Origin: a virus
Reading direction: 5' to 3' (one strand)
Length of the DNA: 64,000 bases
IMG/VR virus record: IMGVR_UViG_3300011271_000002
Location: 1 to 64,000 of that record
Made by a program: the position numbers and the translations under genes
The notes under the pieces: model-generated
The model's input: the letters and a program-made list of their open reading frames with translations, nothing else
What the model was told of the DNA's origin: nothing
Databases searched by the model: none
In this document: positions 32,222 to 40,139 of the stretch, piece by piece
Layout of the letters: each line of letters opens with the position of its first letter
How positions within the stretch are numbered: the first letter of the stretch is position 1

Positions 32222-32537
32222 ATCGAGGGGCGCTTGAATTTGAATACAGCGACGCATCGATGAAACGCTGTCGCGAGAAAGTCAAAAATGAATGACTGGC
32301 GCGGTGGGTGCGATTTAACCAATCAGTCTGGCTGCTGTTCTGGAAACGACTTCAGGCCGATCAATGTGCGGGCATCCTTGGTAAGCCAAATTTCATAAGA
32401 AATCAGGCCCAGCATCGTAACACTTTCGGACTGCTTCAATCGCGACCGCTTCGTCCACCCCTAAACGCTCTCGCTCCCGTACCGAGAGAACATAAGGGTG
32501 TGATGGCAACGTTCTGGTGGCAGCCAGTTAGGATTTT
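32222..32537. other. Gap upstream of the terminase promoter
   Basis: No gene I can call with confidence. On the minus strand a 38-codon frame (TTG 32509 to stop 32393) reads V-R-E-R-E-R-L-G-V-D-E-A-V-A-I-E-A-V-R-K-C-Y, protein-like. A second minus frame that overlaps its end (to 32323) reads Y-E-I-W-L-T-K-D-A-R-T-L-I-G-L-K. Together they may be a small gene broken by a frameshift, but no start signal was found. Confidence 0.3.
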
Positions 32538-32921
32538 TTAAGCCGTAAAAAATTTCTCGAAAATGTGCGACTTTTTGCAAAAGCTCGCAACACGGTCACA
32601 GGCGGCTAGGGCTGAGTTTTCGACTCCCCCTATCCCCTCTAGTTCAAAGAGATGCGCGATGCTGACGCAGCCGTGCGATGTGACAGGTCGCCTTTGAGAG
32701 ATTGGGTTTAATGAATCGCCGCTGCGGATTGCGTCGCGAATGGCGCGGCTTAACGTTTCGTGAGCACCATCGCGAGCATCGATGTGATAACTGACCGGTG
32801 GTTTGTGGAACCCAGGAGCCGCCGGGCTGCGTGCGTCAACACGAGCGATCAGTTCTGGTGAACGCGAGTGCTCGGGGGAATCGCGGGGCGTCCGTAGTGC
32901 TGACAATTCAGATTCGTGCAA
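32538..32921 (-). CDS. Doubtful hypothetical protein
   Basis: 127 codons. Its first 73 bases overlap the end of the Tat-type gene, and no ribosome site is seen. In its favour, the frame is long and coding-like (S-Y-H-I-D-A-R-D-G-A-H-E-T-L-S-R-A-I-R-D-A) and the region has no other gene. It ends F-E-K-F-F-T-A. Could be real or chance. Confidence 0.35.
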   Translation of the reverse strand: MHESELSALRTPRDSPEHSRSPELIARVDARSPAAPGFHKPPVSYHIDARDGAHETLSRAIRDAIRSGDSLNPISQRRPVTSHGCVSIAHLFELEGIGGVENSALAACDRVASFCKKSHIFEKFFTA

Positions 32922-33124
32922 ACGATATACTCACCAGTCGTGCTGAGGCGACCGCGCACAACGAACATGTAACCACACTCGCAGAATGGTATGGGCTGAC
33001 GGGCAGCAAACCCGGATGTCGGCGGATGATCGGGCGGCGTGGAAGGCGTGCTGATTGTGGCAGCAACGGCAGCGACAACCGGAGCGCCTAGGAGGGAGCG
33101 GAAGAACAGGCGGCGTGTATTCAT
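32849..33124 (-). CDS. Exported zinc-ribbon protein with Tat-type signal
   Basis: 91 aa from the ATG at 33124. M-N-T-R-R-L-F-F-R-S-L-L-G-A-P-V-V-A-A-V-A-A has an S/T-R-R-x-F-F Tat motif and a hydrophobic core. The mature part has C-E-C-G-Y and C-T-N-L-N-C, a zinc-ribbon layout. Tat export would fit a protein that folds around metal in the cytoplasm. Follows the small gene 33335-33129 with a 4-base gap. Function unknown. Confidence 0.65.
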   Translation of the reverse strand: MNTRRLFFRSLLGAPVVAAVAATISTPSTPPDHPPTSGFAARQPIPFCECGYMFVVRGRLSTTGEYIVCTNLNCQHYGRPAIPPSTRVHQN

Positions 33125-33128
33125 GCCC

Positions 33129-33335
33129 CTAAGTGTATCTGATCCAGCGCCCATGCTCACGAACGTAATCGATTGGCAGCCAGCAGCGTCCCTTGCTTGA
33201 CGCTCGCCCTTTCTCGGTCAATCGTGCGAACGTCACCTCGGACTCCTTCACATCAGTGATAATCATCGTATTTGGGTGAGCCTTGAATCGCACAACGGCA
33301 CCGACACGGCATTGACCTGTTCGCATCGGCACCAT
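33129..33335 (-). CDS. Small hypothetical protein, first of a leftward pair
   Basis: 68 aa from the ATG at 33335. A GTG at 33332, exactly 6 bases after the -10 box, would suit leaderless initiation better and gives 67 aa. G-A-V-V-R-F-K-A-H-P-N-T and L-P-I-D-Y-V-R-E-H-G-R-W suggest a small beta-barrel. Divergent from the ribbon-helix-helix gene at 33397 and probably controlled with it. Confidence 0.55.
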   Translation of the reverse strand: MVPMRTGQCRVGAVVRFKAHPNTMIITDVKESEVTFARLTEKGRASSKGRCWLPIDYVREHGRWIRYT

Positions 33336-33338
33336 CGA

Positions 33339-33390
33339 AGTGTACCACGAAACAATTTGTGTTGACAACAGCAACCGCGCCTGTTACTCT
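33339..33390. promoter_or_regulatory. Back-to-back promoters sharing one -35 region
   Basis: The heptamer TTGACAA (33362-33368) supplies TTGACA for rightward transcription and TTGTCA for leftward transcription. Rightward: 17-base spacer, TACTCT (33385-33390) with an extended TG, 6 bases to the GTG at 33397. Leftward: 18-base spacer, TACACT (33344-33339), 6 bases to the GTG at 33332. RNA polymerase could bind only one direction at a time. The adjacent RHH protein is the obvious candidate regulator. Confidence 0.6.
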
Positions 33391-33396
33391 TTGATC

Positions 33397-33597
33397 GTGC
33401 CAGACAAACAACCGTTTCTCCACGTACGCATGAGCGCTAAGGAACAGGCCGGGTTCAATATGGCCGCTGAGATTGCCGGGCTGTCATTGTCCTCCTGGGT
33501 GAGAATCGGGCTCCGCGACAAGGCCGTGAAGGAATTGAGCGCGGCTGGGCGGCGTGCGCCGTTCGTCATCGGCAAGAGCGTGGCAGCGAAAGGCTGA
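33397..33597 (+). CDS. Ribbon-helix-helix DNA-binding protein
   Basis: 66 aa, GTG start placed where transcription should begin (leaderless). Short strand F-L-H-V-R-M-S then helix A-K-E-Q-A-G-F-N-M-A-A-E-I-A-G and L-S-L-S-S-W-V-R-I-G-L-R-D-K-A: the Arc/CopG/MobC pattern. Such proteins bind operators as dimers. It probably represses the divergent promoter pair from which it is made. Heads a plus-strand cassette reaching 34613. Confidence 0.7.
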   Translation: MPDKQPFLHVRMSAKEQAGFNMAAEIAGLSLSSWVRIGLRDKAVKELSAAGRRAPFVIGKSVAAKG

Positions 33598-33601
33598 AAC
33601 G

Positions 33602-33934
33602 ATGAGATTCCTAAACATGAATCGATGCTATTGGGGAATGAATTTAGAAATCTGTAAAAGTTTTGCAGTTCATCCGTCGGAAATCGCCCTCGCCTCAGTC
33701 GCCAAACTATCGCCGGTTTCCGTTTCCGATCAATTCGGAAAGCTACAAATCAAAGTCTCTGGCGATGGATTCGTGCAGGCGCACCCGGATCACATTGATT
33801 GCGACACCAGCAATGGCGACGTGATGATTGAGCTATCGCCGAATGCGAGCGTAACCGTTCGCAAGACCACCGCCGACGATCACAAGGTCTTCATCCGGAC
33901 GACAGGCACCGTGCTGACTGGGCAGAGCAAATGA
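33602..33934 (+). CDS. Hypothetical protein
   Basis: 110 aa from the ATG at 33602, 4 bases after the RHH stop. V-S-V-S-D-Q-F-G-K-L-Q-I-K-V-S-G-D-G and S-N-G-D-V-M-I-E-L-S-P-N-A-S-V-T-V suggest an all-beta protein. No family recognised. Confidence 0.6.
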   Translation: MRFLNMNRCYWGMNLEICKSFAVHPSEIALASVAKLSPVSVSDQFGKLQIKVSGDGFVQAHPDHIDCDTSNGDVMIELSPNASVTVRKTTADDHKVFIRTTGTVLTGQSK

Positions 33935-34218
33935 AATGGCTCTCTCGATTTTTATTGCGCTGGTGGAGCAAGTCTGGAACTATGCGGCAAGTCACGCGAG
34001 AGCAATATGAGATTTTCCTTAAAGACTACAAGCGAACATTGACTCCTCACACTATCGGTTTTTGCACGCCGCCGATTCGGGAGCACCACGATTTAGCAAT
34101 TGGTACGCCATATGGCCGACGATCCAGCTTGGTCGCCTATCGAAATATGATGGCGGGCTCGCAGGGTGCCGGTCCAGCCGACGAGGATGAATATTTCATC
34201 TTGATTTCACGCGATTAA
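33931..34218 (+). CDS. Hypothetical protein
   Basis: 95 aa, ATGA overlap with the preceding gene. N-terminal basic-hydrophobic stretch (M-K-W-L-S-R-F-L-L-R-W-W-S-K), possibly membrane-associated, then an acidic end (D-E-D-E-Y-F-I-L-I). Not recognised. Confidence 0.55.
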   Translation: MKWLSRFLLRWWSKSGTMRQVTREQYEIFLKDYKRTLTPHTIGFCTPPIREHHDLAIGTPYGRRSSLVAYRNMMAGSQGAGPADEDEYFILISRD

Positions 34219-34223
34219 AGACT

Positions 34224-34613
34224 ATGCAAGAGAAGTCCATGCAAGAGATCAAAGCAGTCGCTTGCAACTATTCAGTTCCGGTAAAGGCCGCGTCTCGCAG
34301 ATCGATAGCTTACGTCCTGAATGTCAATCGTGGCGGCGGGGCTGAGCGCATTGAAATATTGTCTCGCTCGCGAGACGGTCGATGGATTAACCGATGGGAG
34401 CGAATTGATCGATTGACAAACTTTAGATTCAAAACGGTAGTTCCGGAGAATCCGATCTATAACGAAATCAAATTCGCCCCGCAGGCAGCCGTTGATCCCG
34501 GCATCATCGAACAGTTGAAATCGGCAGAACTACGCGAGCGTATTCGCCGTTTGAATGGCATGCGGCCTTCAGTCTTCGGTCATGGATTTGAGGATCGCCG
34601 CACCGCGCCATGA
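34224..34613 (+). CDS. Hypothetical protein
   Basis: 129 aa. An in-frame ATG at 34239 is an alternative start. Basic central part (R-S-R-D-G-R-W-I-N-R-W-E-R-I-D-R). Last gene of the plus-strand cassette. Its end overlaps the convergent HNH gene by 34 bases. Confidence 0.55.
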   Translation: MQEKSMQEIKAVACNYSVPVKAASRRSIAYVLNVNRGGGAERIEILSRSRDGRWINRWERIDRLTNFRFKTVVPENPIYNEIKFAPQAAVDPGIIEQLKSAELRERIRRLNGMRPSVFGHGFEDRRTAP

Positions 34614-34885
34614 CAGGCCAGGCAAGTGCTCTTGAGATTGTTCCAGTCCAATCTCAGATCCGGCCGATCCTCGATAGTCTCCACGTGGTGAACCTCGATC
34701 GCCACGGCACCGCGGCATATTTTTTGCAACTCACAGACCGGATTGGCGGCGAGCTTGGCCCTGCGCAATTTCCGCCAGTCCGAACCATAGCCGCGCTCGG
34801 TCGTCGTGCGCGGATCCCGCCGGCGATGTGCTGGGCAGCGGCTTTCCTCGGAGAGCTCGCCACAGAGTCCGCACGGGTGAAGCAC
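34580..34885 (-). CDS. HNH endonuclease of the terminase-associated type
   Basis: 101 aa. C-G-L-C and C-P-A-H at the start, then R-G-Y-G-S-D-W-R-K-L-R, N-P-V-C-E, V-H-H-V (catalytic HH) and L-K-S-T-C-L-A-C-H-G. This layout (R-G-Y-x-x-x-W, C-E, H-H, C-x-x-C-H) is typical of HK97 gp74-like HNH proteins encoded beside terminase, which help cut concatemeric DNA for packaging. Here it lies 2.4 kb upstream of terS, separated by the inserted cassette, which may have split an older HNH-terS-terL block. Confidence 0.85.
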   Translation of the reverse strand: MLHPCGLCGELSEESRCPAHRRRDPRTTTERGYGSDWRKLRRAKLAANPVCELQKICRGAVAIEVHHVETIEDRPDLRLDWNNLKSTCLACHGAVRRSSNP

Positions 34886-34907
34886 GTGGCGGTCGGGCGC
34901 TGGCGGC

Positions 34908-36200
34908 TCAGGCAGCCGCGATGGTTGTGATGGTCCCAGAACTACCTCGGTACTTCAGGGCTCCGCTCTCAACGTAAAGCTGTCCCATGCCAGCAGGAGA
35001 ACTAGCCGGAGCCGTTCCGTTGCCGATCGCGATCACGCCGACCGCTGATGTTCCGAACGACGCGGCATTCACGCCTATATTGCCGAGATTGTCAATCCGC
35101 ATTCGCTCGGCTGCTGAAGCTGCGGCATTGGCGGTGCCGAAAGTTAGAATCCCTTTACAGGCCCCTGCGGCATGATCCGCGAAAATGACATTGAGGTAAG
35201 CGGCGGCATTGCTGTTGCCGCTGATGAACTCGATGTTGGCTTGGTTATTGTTGGTGATAGTCTGTTGCTGAATGTAGACGCCTGTGTTGTTGTACTCGGC
35301 CCCGCCAACACTAGAGGCTGGTCCCCGAAAATAGGCGATCGGCGGCCCCATCGCTGTGACATCCAGCGCCATCGTAAAAGCGTTGATAGCGGCGGAACTG
35401 CTAATAAGAATTCCAACGCCAGGATGCTGCGTTCCAGCAACTTCAGACACCAAATGCAAGCCGACATTATTCGCGCCCGCTTTGTCCCCCCGAAAGATTC
35501 CCCAGAAGCAACGGCCGGCCGGCGTCGTGCTGTTCGTGGTGTTGTTGATGACGCCAGTAAACGCGCCACAATCGATGCCGCCGCCCCCAATGGTCTTGTC
35601 GAGTTTTATTCCGGACCAGATACCTACCGGGGACACAGGCGAGGAAACTGTGTTGTCAATTCTAGTCTGAACTAATAAAGTAGCGCCATCCGGGTTGCCA
35701 GTCGTCCAGAGCCGATTGATCGAGTAAGGCGTGACAATATTCAAGGTGGGTGGATCGCCAGCACCGAGGAAGGTGTAGTAGTTAGCTGTGGTGATGGGGT
35801 TTGTGACTGTGGCGGAAAACGCCCCAAGCGAATCCATGCGAAATAATTCGGTAGGTCCTCCGCTGTCGAGAGAAGAGAAGAGCGAGAGGTATCCGGCCCC
35901 GGCGTTGCTCGTGGTGAAAGGTTGGAGAAAGAAATCCAACGTGTGGTTGCTGGTGTCGTAAGAGTTGGCGCGAAGACGGAATTTGCTCCCGGTTTGAACG
36001 CCGGGCGCAATGAGGACTGGGGGAGTGATCGCCAGTCCGTCCGTGTTCACGGCTGGGGTGATGTTGACCTGGAGCCACCCGGACGAAACGTGGCCGTTGC
36101 CATTGTAGTCTCCCTGAGCGGTGCTCAGAGCGTCCACAATGGAATTCCACTCAGCCGATGAGGGCTTGAAGGTGCTCAGTTGATGAGGGGGCCACGGCAT
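34908..36200 (-). CDS. Fibre-like structural protein A
   Basis: 430 aa, Asn/Thr/Ala/Gly-rich and beta-helix-like. Its first 100 or so residues parallel those of the upstream gene 36974-36201 ([20 protein letters not shown], then N-x-Y-D-T-S-N-H). The rest is unrelated, ending with [11 protein letters not shown] and [12 protein letters not shown]. Likely a tail or head fibre with a common attachment domain and its own receptor or chaperone part. Confidence 0.65.
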   Translation of the reverse strand: MPWPPHQLSTFKPSSAEWNSIVDALSTAQGDYNGNGHVSSGWLQVNITPAVNTDGLAITPPVLIAPGVQTGSKFRLRANSYDTSNHTLDFFLQPFTTSNAGAGYLSLFSSLDSGGPTELFRMDSLGAFSATVTNPITTANYYTFLGAGDPPTLNIVTPYSINRLWTTGNPDGATLLVQTRIDNTVSSPVSPVGIWSGIKLDKTIGGGGIDCGAFTGVINNTTNSTTPAGRCFWGIFRGDKAGANNVGLHLVSEVAGTQHPGVGILISSSAAINAFTMALDVTAMGPPIAYFRGPASSVGGAEYNNTGVYIQQQTITNNNQANIEFISGNSNAAAYLNVIFADHAAGACKGILTFGTANAAASAAERMRIDNLGNIGVNAASFGTSAVGVIAIGNGTAPASSPAGMGQLYVESGALKYRGSSGTITTIAAA

Positions 36201-36974
36201 TTAGTGTACAACCATCACCGGGTCGGGGTTAGCGCCTGTCCGATATAAATCTCCGGCCGCCAAGCCGCCGGTGATCGCGGCGGCATTGGTGGCATACACT
36301 GGAAGACCAATGACGGCCAGCGCGGAGTGGGGAGTCGCGGTACCGATGCCAACGAAGCCTGAGGGGAGTATGCGGAGAACCTCGGTCCATGCTGCCGAAG
36401 CATTCCTAACGCCTATTGCAAGAGCGGCACCCGCTGCTGAAAGCGCCTGGATCTTTACGCCATATCCGTCCGCTACTGGGAGTTCGATGCCGCCGATTGC
36501 AGCCAAGGTGGTCTGGGTGGCTCCGGTCACCATCAGGCTGCCCGTGAAAGTGGAAGGGGTGGCTTCCACCGCCATCGTGCCAACCCTGAGAGCGGCAGTG
36601 GCGGTATCGAAGCGGGCAAGTTCTACAGGCGTGGCGCTGTCGTAGGAATAGAGGACGGAGAGGTAGCTGACTCCTGCGTTCGTGCGGCTCGTTGGACGGA
36701 AGAGGAAGTCGGTCTGATGGTTGGAGGTGTCGTAGGCGTTGACCCGCAACTTGAGCCGCCCGCCGACTTGGACCCCGGCTGACACTAGCGCCAAGGGACT
36801 CATCACCAGCCCATCGGTGTCTACCCCTGGTGTGATGTTGATTTGCAGGAAGCCAGAGAAGACTTGGCCGTTGGCGTTGTAAGACCCTTGGGCGGTTGAG
36901 AGGGCGTCAACGATGGCGTTCCACTCGGCGGAAGTTGGTTTGAAAGTGGAGACTTGGTGGGGCGGCCAAGGCAT
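36201..36974 (-). CDS. Fibre-like structural protein B
   Basis: 257 aa, paralogous at its N-terminus with protein A, whose ATG follows its stop directly. The C-terminal part (S-G-F-V-G-I-G-T-A-T-P-H-S-A-L-A-V) has the G-I-G-T-x-x-P motif of phage fibre and head-fibre proteins. The tandem arrangement suggests duplication of an attachment domain with different distal parts. Confidence 0.65.
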   Translation of the reverse strand: MPWPPHQVSTFKPTSAEWNAIVDALSTAQGSYNANGQVFSGFLQINITPGVDTDGLVMSPLALVSAGVQVGGRLKLRVNAYDTSNHQTDFLFRPTSRTNAGVSYLSVLYSYDSATPVELARFDTATAALRVGTMAVEATPSTFTGSLMVTGATQTTLAAIGGIELPVADGYGVKIQALSAAGAALAIGVRNASAAWTEVLRILPSGFVGIGTATPHSALAVIGLPVYATNAAAITGGLAAGDLYRTGANPDPVMVVH

Positions 36975-36980
36975 TGAGGG

Positions 36981-37385
36981 TTATCCTTTCAGATCGGGGG
37001 CGGCGACGGGCTGTGGTGATTGCTTGCGAATCACTTTGCGGGCGTCATCCGATAACTCCCAATCGGCCCCAGGGTTTATTTTTCTCTGGATCAACACCAT
37101 GACGAGAGCGCCGTTGGCTTGCTGGGTCACCGTTTGGGCTTGCTGATTGAGAGCTTCCAAGGTTCTGCGGATCGAGACAAAGTGCTGGTGCTCCTCTTCA
37201 GTTAGCACGACCTCGCTAGGAGCGGGCACGGTTGGGTTCTGAGGGGATGGGAGCGCTGCCTTCGGTGGATTGGCCAACGTGGGGTCGATTGGCAATGGCA
37301 CTTTGTTGGACGGGATGGTAACGCTGCCAAGCGATGGCGGCGGGATGCCGTTCGACTTTGCGCGTCGGCTTTCGGATCTGGTCAT
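36981..37385 (-). CDS. Hypothetical structural-region protein
   Basis: 134 aa. Pro-rich first half (P-P-P-S-L-G-S-V-T, P-L-P-I-D-P-T-L-A-N-P-P), then a helix with H-Q-H-F-V-S-I-R-R-T-L-E-A-L-N-Q-Q-A-Q-T-V. Transcribed with the fibre genes. Possibly a fibre accessory protein. Confidence 0.55.
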   Translation of the reverse strand: MTRSESRRAKSNGIPPPSLGSVTIPSNKVPLPIDPTLANPPKAALPSPQNPTVPAPSEVVLTEEEHQHFVSIRRTLEALNQQAQTVTQQANGALVMVLIQRKINPGADWELSDDARKVIRKQSPQPVAAPDLKG

Positions 37386-37413
37386 TATGATTCTCCGTTT
37401 CTTCTCCCCGCAT

Positions 37414-37442
37414 TTGGGGGTATTTACAAATTCAAGTATAAC
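37414..37442 (+). promoter_or_regulatory. Candidate promoter of the exported-protein gene
   Basis: TTGGGG (37414-37419), 17-base spacer, TATAAC (37437-37442). The -10 is good and the -35 weak. A stem (GCTCCG/CGGAGC, about 37498-37529) lies in the leader before the Shine-Dalgarno of the gene at 37554. Confidence 0.4.
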
Positions 37443-37553
37443 GACTACAGTCTATTCAGGCGCGAGTCCTGAGCGCACACCATAAGTCTTAGCGGTCGCT
37501 CCGCTTTGGGTGGCAAAGGGCGACGGAGCTTGTGCCTATAAAAAGGAAACCAA

Positions 37554-37910
37554 ATGAAACGCTTACTGCTCGCCCTGATGTTCGCCGCGCTGATATGCTC
37601 GGGGTGTTTTGCCGACCCCTGCAATTCCAAAACCATCGGCAACGTGACCTTGACTACCTGCCATGCGAACGGACCCGAACTGCATCTCTTCATTTCCACC
37701 GCCGATCCGCAGACCACCGCATTCTACATCGCGCTGCGAACTTCGACAGGTGGAATGTACATCACGGCGGATAACGAAATTCAGCAGACCTCGCATGTCA
37801 CGGTTAAGATGACCGGCAAATTGGCGGGAAAGCTAGAGCACGTCACAATTAGCGAGTTACAGGTGACATCTACCTCGTCTTTTTCTGAAGTAAACAATAC
37901 GCTTCCCTAA
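37554..37910 (+). CDS. Small exported protein (possible lipoprotein)
   Basis: 118 aa, Shine-Dalgarno AAAAAGGAAACC. Signal peptide M-K-R-L-L-L-A-L-M-F-A-A-L-I-C-S-G-C-F-A: the Cys after S-G could be a lipid anchor, although the lipobox is not ideal. The mature part is beta-rich with two Cys (C-N-S, T-C-H). It is the only plus-strand gene in this stretch of tail genes and has its own promoter, so it looks like a moron, perhaps altering the host surface. Overlaps the end of the convergent tail gene by 4 bases. Confidence 0.65.
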   Translation: MKRLLLALMFAALICSGCFADPCNSKTIGNVTLTTCHANGPELHLFISTADPQTTAFYIALRTSTGGMYITADNEIQQTSHVTVKMTGKLAGKLEHVTISELQVTSTSSFSEVNNTLP

Positions 37911-40129
37911 GTTCCAATCATGCCATGCTGCTGAAATAAATCGGTTATAAGCGCGGCAAGTCTTTGAGCCACATCGGCGAGAGTAGCAGTAGACTGATCG
38001 AATGTTGCCCTACTAAGCGTTCCGCTTGGTAGATGCCACCCGAGCGCTCGTGGACCAATAACATTTTGTCCGAAGCTTTGAAGATATCCTGTTGAAGCGT
38101 CCAGGCTCATTATGGTTCCCCCGCCAGCGGCGTTGAGCGTTAATTTTCCATAACCACCTGTCGCATCAAGCGTTGCTACTGTGATGCCACTGTTGTTTGT
38201 CGCCCCGAATGTGTTGAAAGTTACGAAAGCGCCTTTGGCTGGGGTAGAAGTGCTATTTATGTTAAGGCCAGAAGAGAGCAATTGCGTCTGTACATGTCCA
38301 GTACTTGGATCTTTAAGTAATATATAGTTTGTTCCATCAATGTTGATCGTCACAGAGCCGCTGGTGATGACAATGGTAGGAGCGGTCAGCGTTACCGCCA
38401 CCGAAATGGTGCCTGCGTTAATTTGCGATGTGTTTATTTGACCTGCATAGACCACGCCTCCGACAAAAGTTCCCGCCGTAATATTTGAAGCCGCCAGAAC
38501 CCCGACCTGGAGCAATCCGACCGTGATTGTGTTCGCCACGATCCGATCTCCAGTGATCGTCCCGGCCTGAATGTCCACGCCGCCGTTGATGGCCTTCTCC
38601 CACGCCGTGCCAGCAGCATTCACGCGCTTCATAATGAGCGTGGTCGTGTTGAACTCATACGTGCCCGTGGGGTAACGCGAATCGGGGAGCGCCGGGTCCG
38701 ACGTGACGACCAGGACTGGGCGGATGCCAGCCACGAATTTTTGAATCGCGATAGAGGTATCTGGAATTCCCAATTTGCTGGAGAAGATGGCCAAGGTCGC
38801 ATCGAGAGTCGCCGGATCTAAGCGATGGGCTTTCAAACTGCCGGTGGTCTGGGTGGTCGGGTTGAGCCCGAATATCTCCGGCGTCTCAGTAAGGAAGAAG
38901 GTGTTCTGTCTATTGTTGGTGTCGTACGAAAGCGCGTATAGATCCCATGTCGGCTGCGGTCCTTGAATCGGCCACAGATCAGTGTGCCAAGTAACATCAA
39001 TAGCCGACAGCCCCCCAGTGATCGGATAGTCGTGGGAGTGATCGGTTCCATCGGCTTGATTGTGGATGTAGACTTGGTAGCCACCAAAAGAAGAATCGGC
39101 GGCAGGCATCGTGGCGGTGCCAAAGAACCCATAAGTCTCCACGCCATCCGCGCTCAGACCGTAGACCACTGAGGCGGTGAAGGACGGCAGAACAGATGTC
39201 CTCTCCTGCCCGACATTGCCTATAGCCGGAGGGCCGATAGTGATTGTGACTGACGGAGTGAAGCCATTGACAAAGGAGTTAACTCCGGTTCCATCTGAGG
39301 AAAGGATGGTGATTTGATCGTTCTCGGACACGGTGGGGAAAGAGGACAGTTCGGTAGTCCACTCTCCATTGATCTGCGTGCCGGGGATGAACCCGCTGAG
39401 AATGTCTTGGGACTGACTCAGAAGAACGCCTGTTCGCGTTCCCGATAGTCGCGGGTCTAGATTCGCTGGCCGGTGGATGCGGATGTAGACCCCGGCGAAC
39501 TGCGGATCGGCAGGAGGAGTCCAGAATACCTTGATGAAAAGAACTTCTTGGCCTGATCCGTTCTGGCCATAGAAGGCTGACGCGCCGATGGTGGCCACAA
39601 TCTTGGCGTATTCTTCGCCGAGCGCGAACACTGGAGGGGGCGTGATCGTCACAACCGCGCTGGGACTTGGGCCCGTGGCCGTCGCGCGAACCAATTTGGG
39701 ATCGACATTGTTGGCGTAGGCGACCAAATAGATTCGAAGATTGATGGTTTCGCTTGGTGCCGAAATACCGGTGAGCACAATAGCTCCGGTCCCGTCATCC
39801 GCGAATTGTCCAAGGTCTTGAACTTTCCATTCGCCGCCGATCTGTGACGTTCCGTCGAGCGCCGTGGTGCCATTCAGACTGAAGCCCGTAGCGGCGCTCT
39901 GATCGGGATATTCCAAATAGGCGTGAACGCCTTTCCCAGTCCACCCGCCTGGCTTGGTGTAGGGCACGGTCAATTCCAACACCTGCAAGCGGCTGCCGGA
40001 ATATTGACTATTCGGATTCAAGACGTATTGATAGGTGATGGTTCCAATCGTCACGGCGGCCGGCGCATTCAATGACGGAACCGAACCGGCTCCAGCCCCG
40101 CCTACGACAGCATAGTTTGTGTTCGGCAT
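37907..40129 (-). CDS. Tail fibre / tip-attached protein with repeated beta domains
   Basis: 740 aa. Three or four beta-sandwich (FN3-like) repeats of about 110 residues occupy the first 440 residues, each with a pattern such as V-Y-I-R-I-H-R-P or Y-Q-V-Y-I-H-N and ending V-T-I-T-P-P-P or V-T-I-G-P-P-A. A central T-I-T-G-D-R-I-V-A-N-T-I and Q-I-N-A-G-T-I-S segment matches tail-tip C-terminal sequences. A long Gly/Thr-rich shaft-like region and a terminal helix follow. Encoded next to the tail-tip gene. Probably contacts the host cell. Confidence 0.75.
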   Translation of the reverse strand: MPNTNYAVVGGAGAGSVPSLNAPAAVTIGTITYQYVLNPNSQYSGSRLQVLELTVPYTKPGGWTGKGVHAYLEYPDQSAATGFSLNGTTALDGTSQIGGEWKVQDLGQFADDGTGAIVLTGISAPSETINLRIYLVAYANNVDPKLVRATATGPSPSAVVTITPPPVFALGEEYAKIVATIGASAFYGQNGSGQEVLFIKVFWTPPADPQFAGVYIRIHRPANLDPRLSGTRTGVLLSQSQDILSGFIPGTQINGEWTTELSSFPTVSENDQITILSSDGTGVNSFVNGFTPSVTITIGPPAIGNVGQERTSVLPSFTASVVYGLSADGVETYGFFGTATMPAADSSFGGYQVYIHNQADGTDHSHDYPITGGLSAIDVTWHTDLWPIQGPQPTWDLYALSYDTNNRQNTFFLTETPEIFGLNPTTQTTGSLKAHRLDPATLDATLAIFSSKLGIPDTSIAIQKFVAGIRPVLVVTSDPALPDSRYPTGTYEFNTTTLIMKRVNAAGTAWEKAINGGVDIQAGTITGDRIVANTITVGLLQVGVLAASNITAGTFVGGVVYAGQINTSQINAGTISVAVTLTAPTIVITSGSVTINIDGTNYILLKDPSTGHVQTQLLSSGLNINSTSTPAKGAFVTFNTFGATNNSGITVATLDATGGYGKLTLNAAGGGTIMSLDASTGYLQSFGQNVIGPRALGWHLPSGTLSRATFDQSTATLADVAQRLAALITDLFQQHGMIGT

Positions 40130-40139
40130 AAATCTATTC

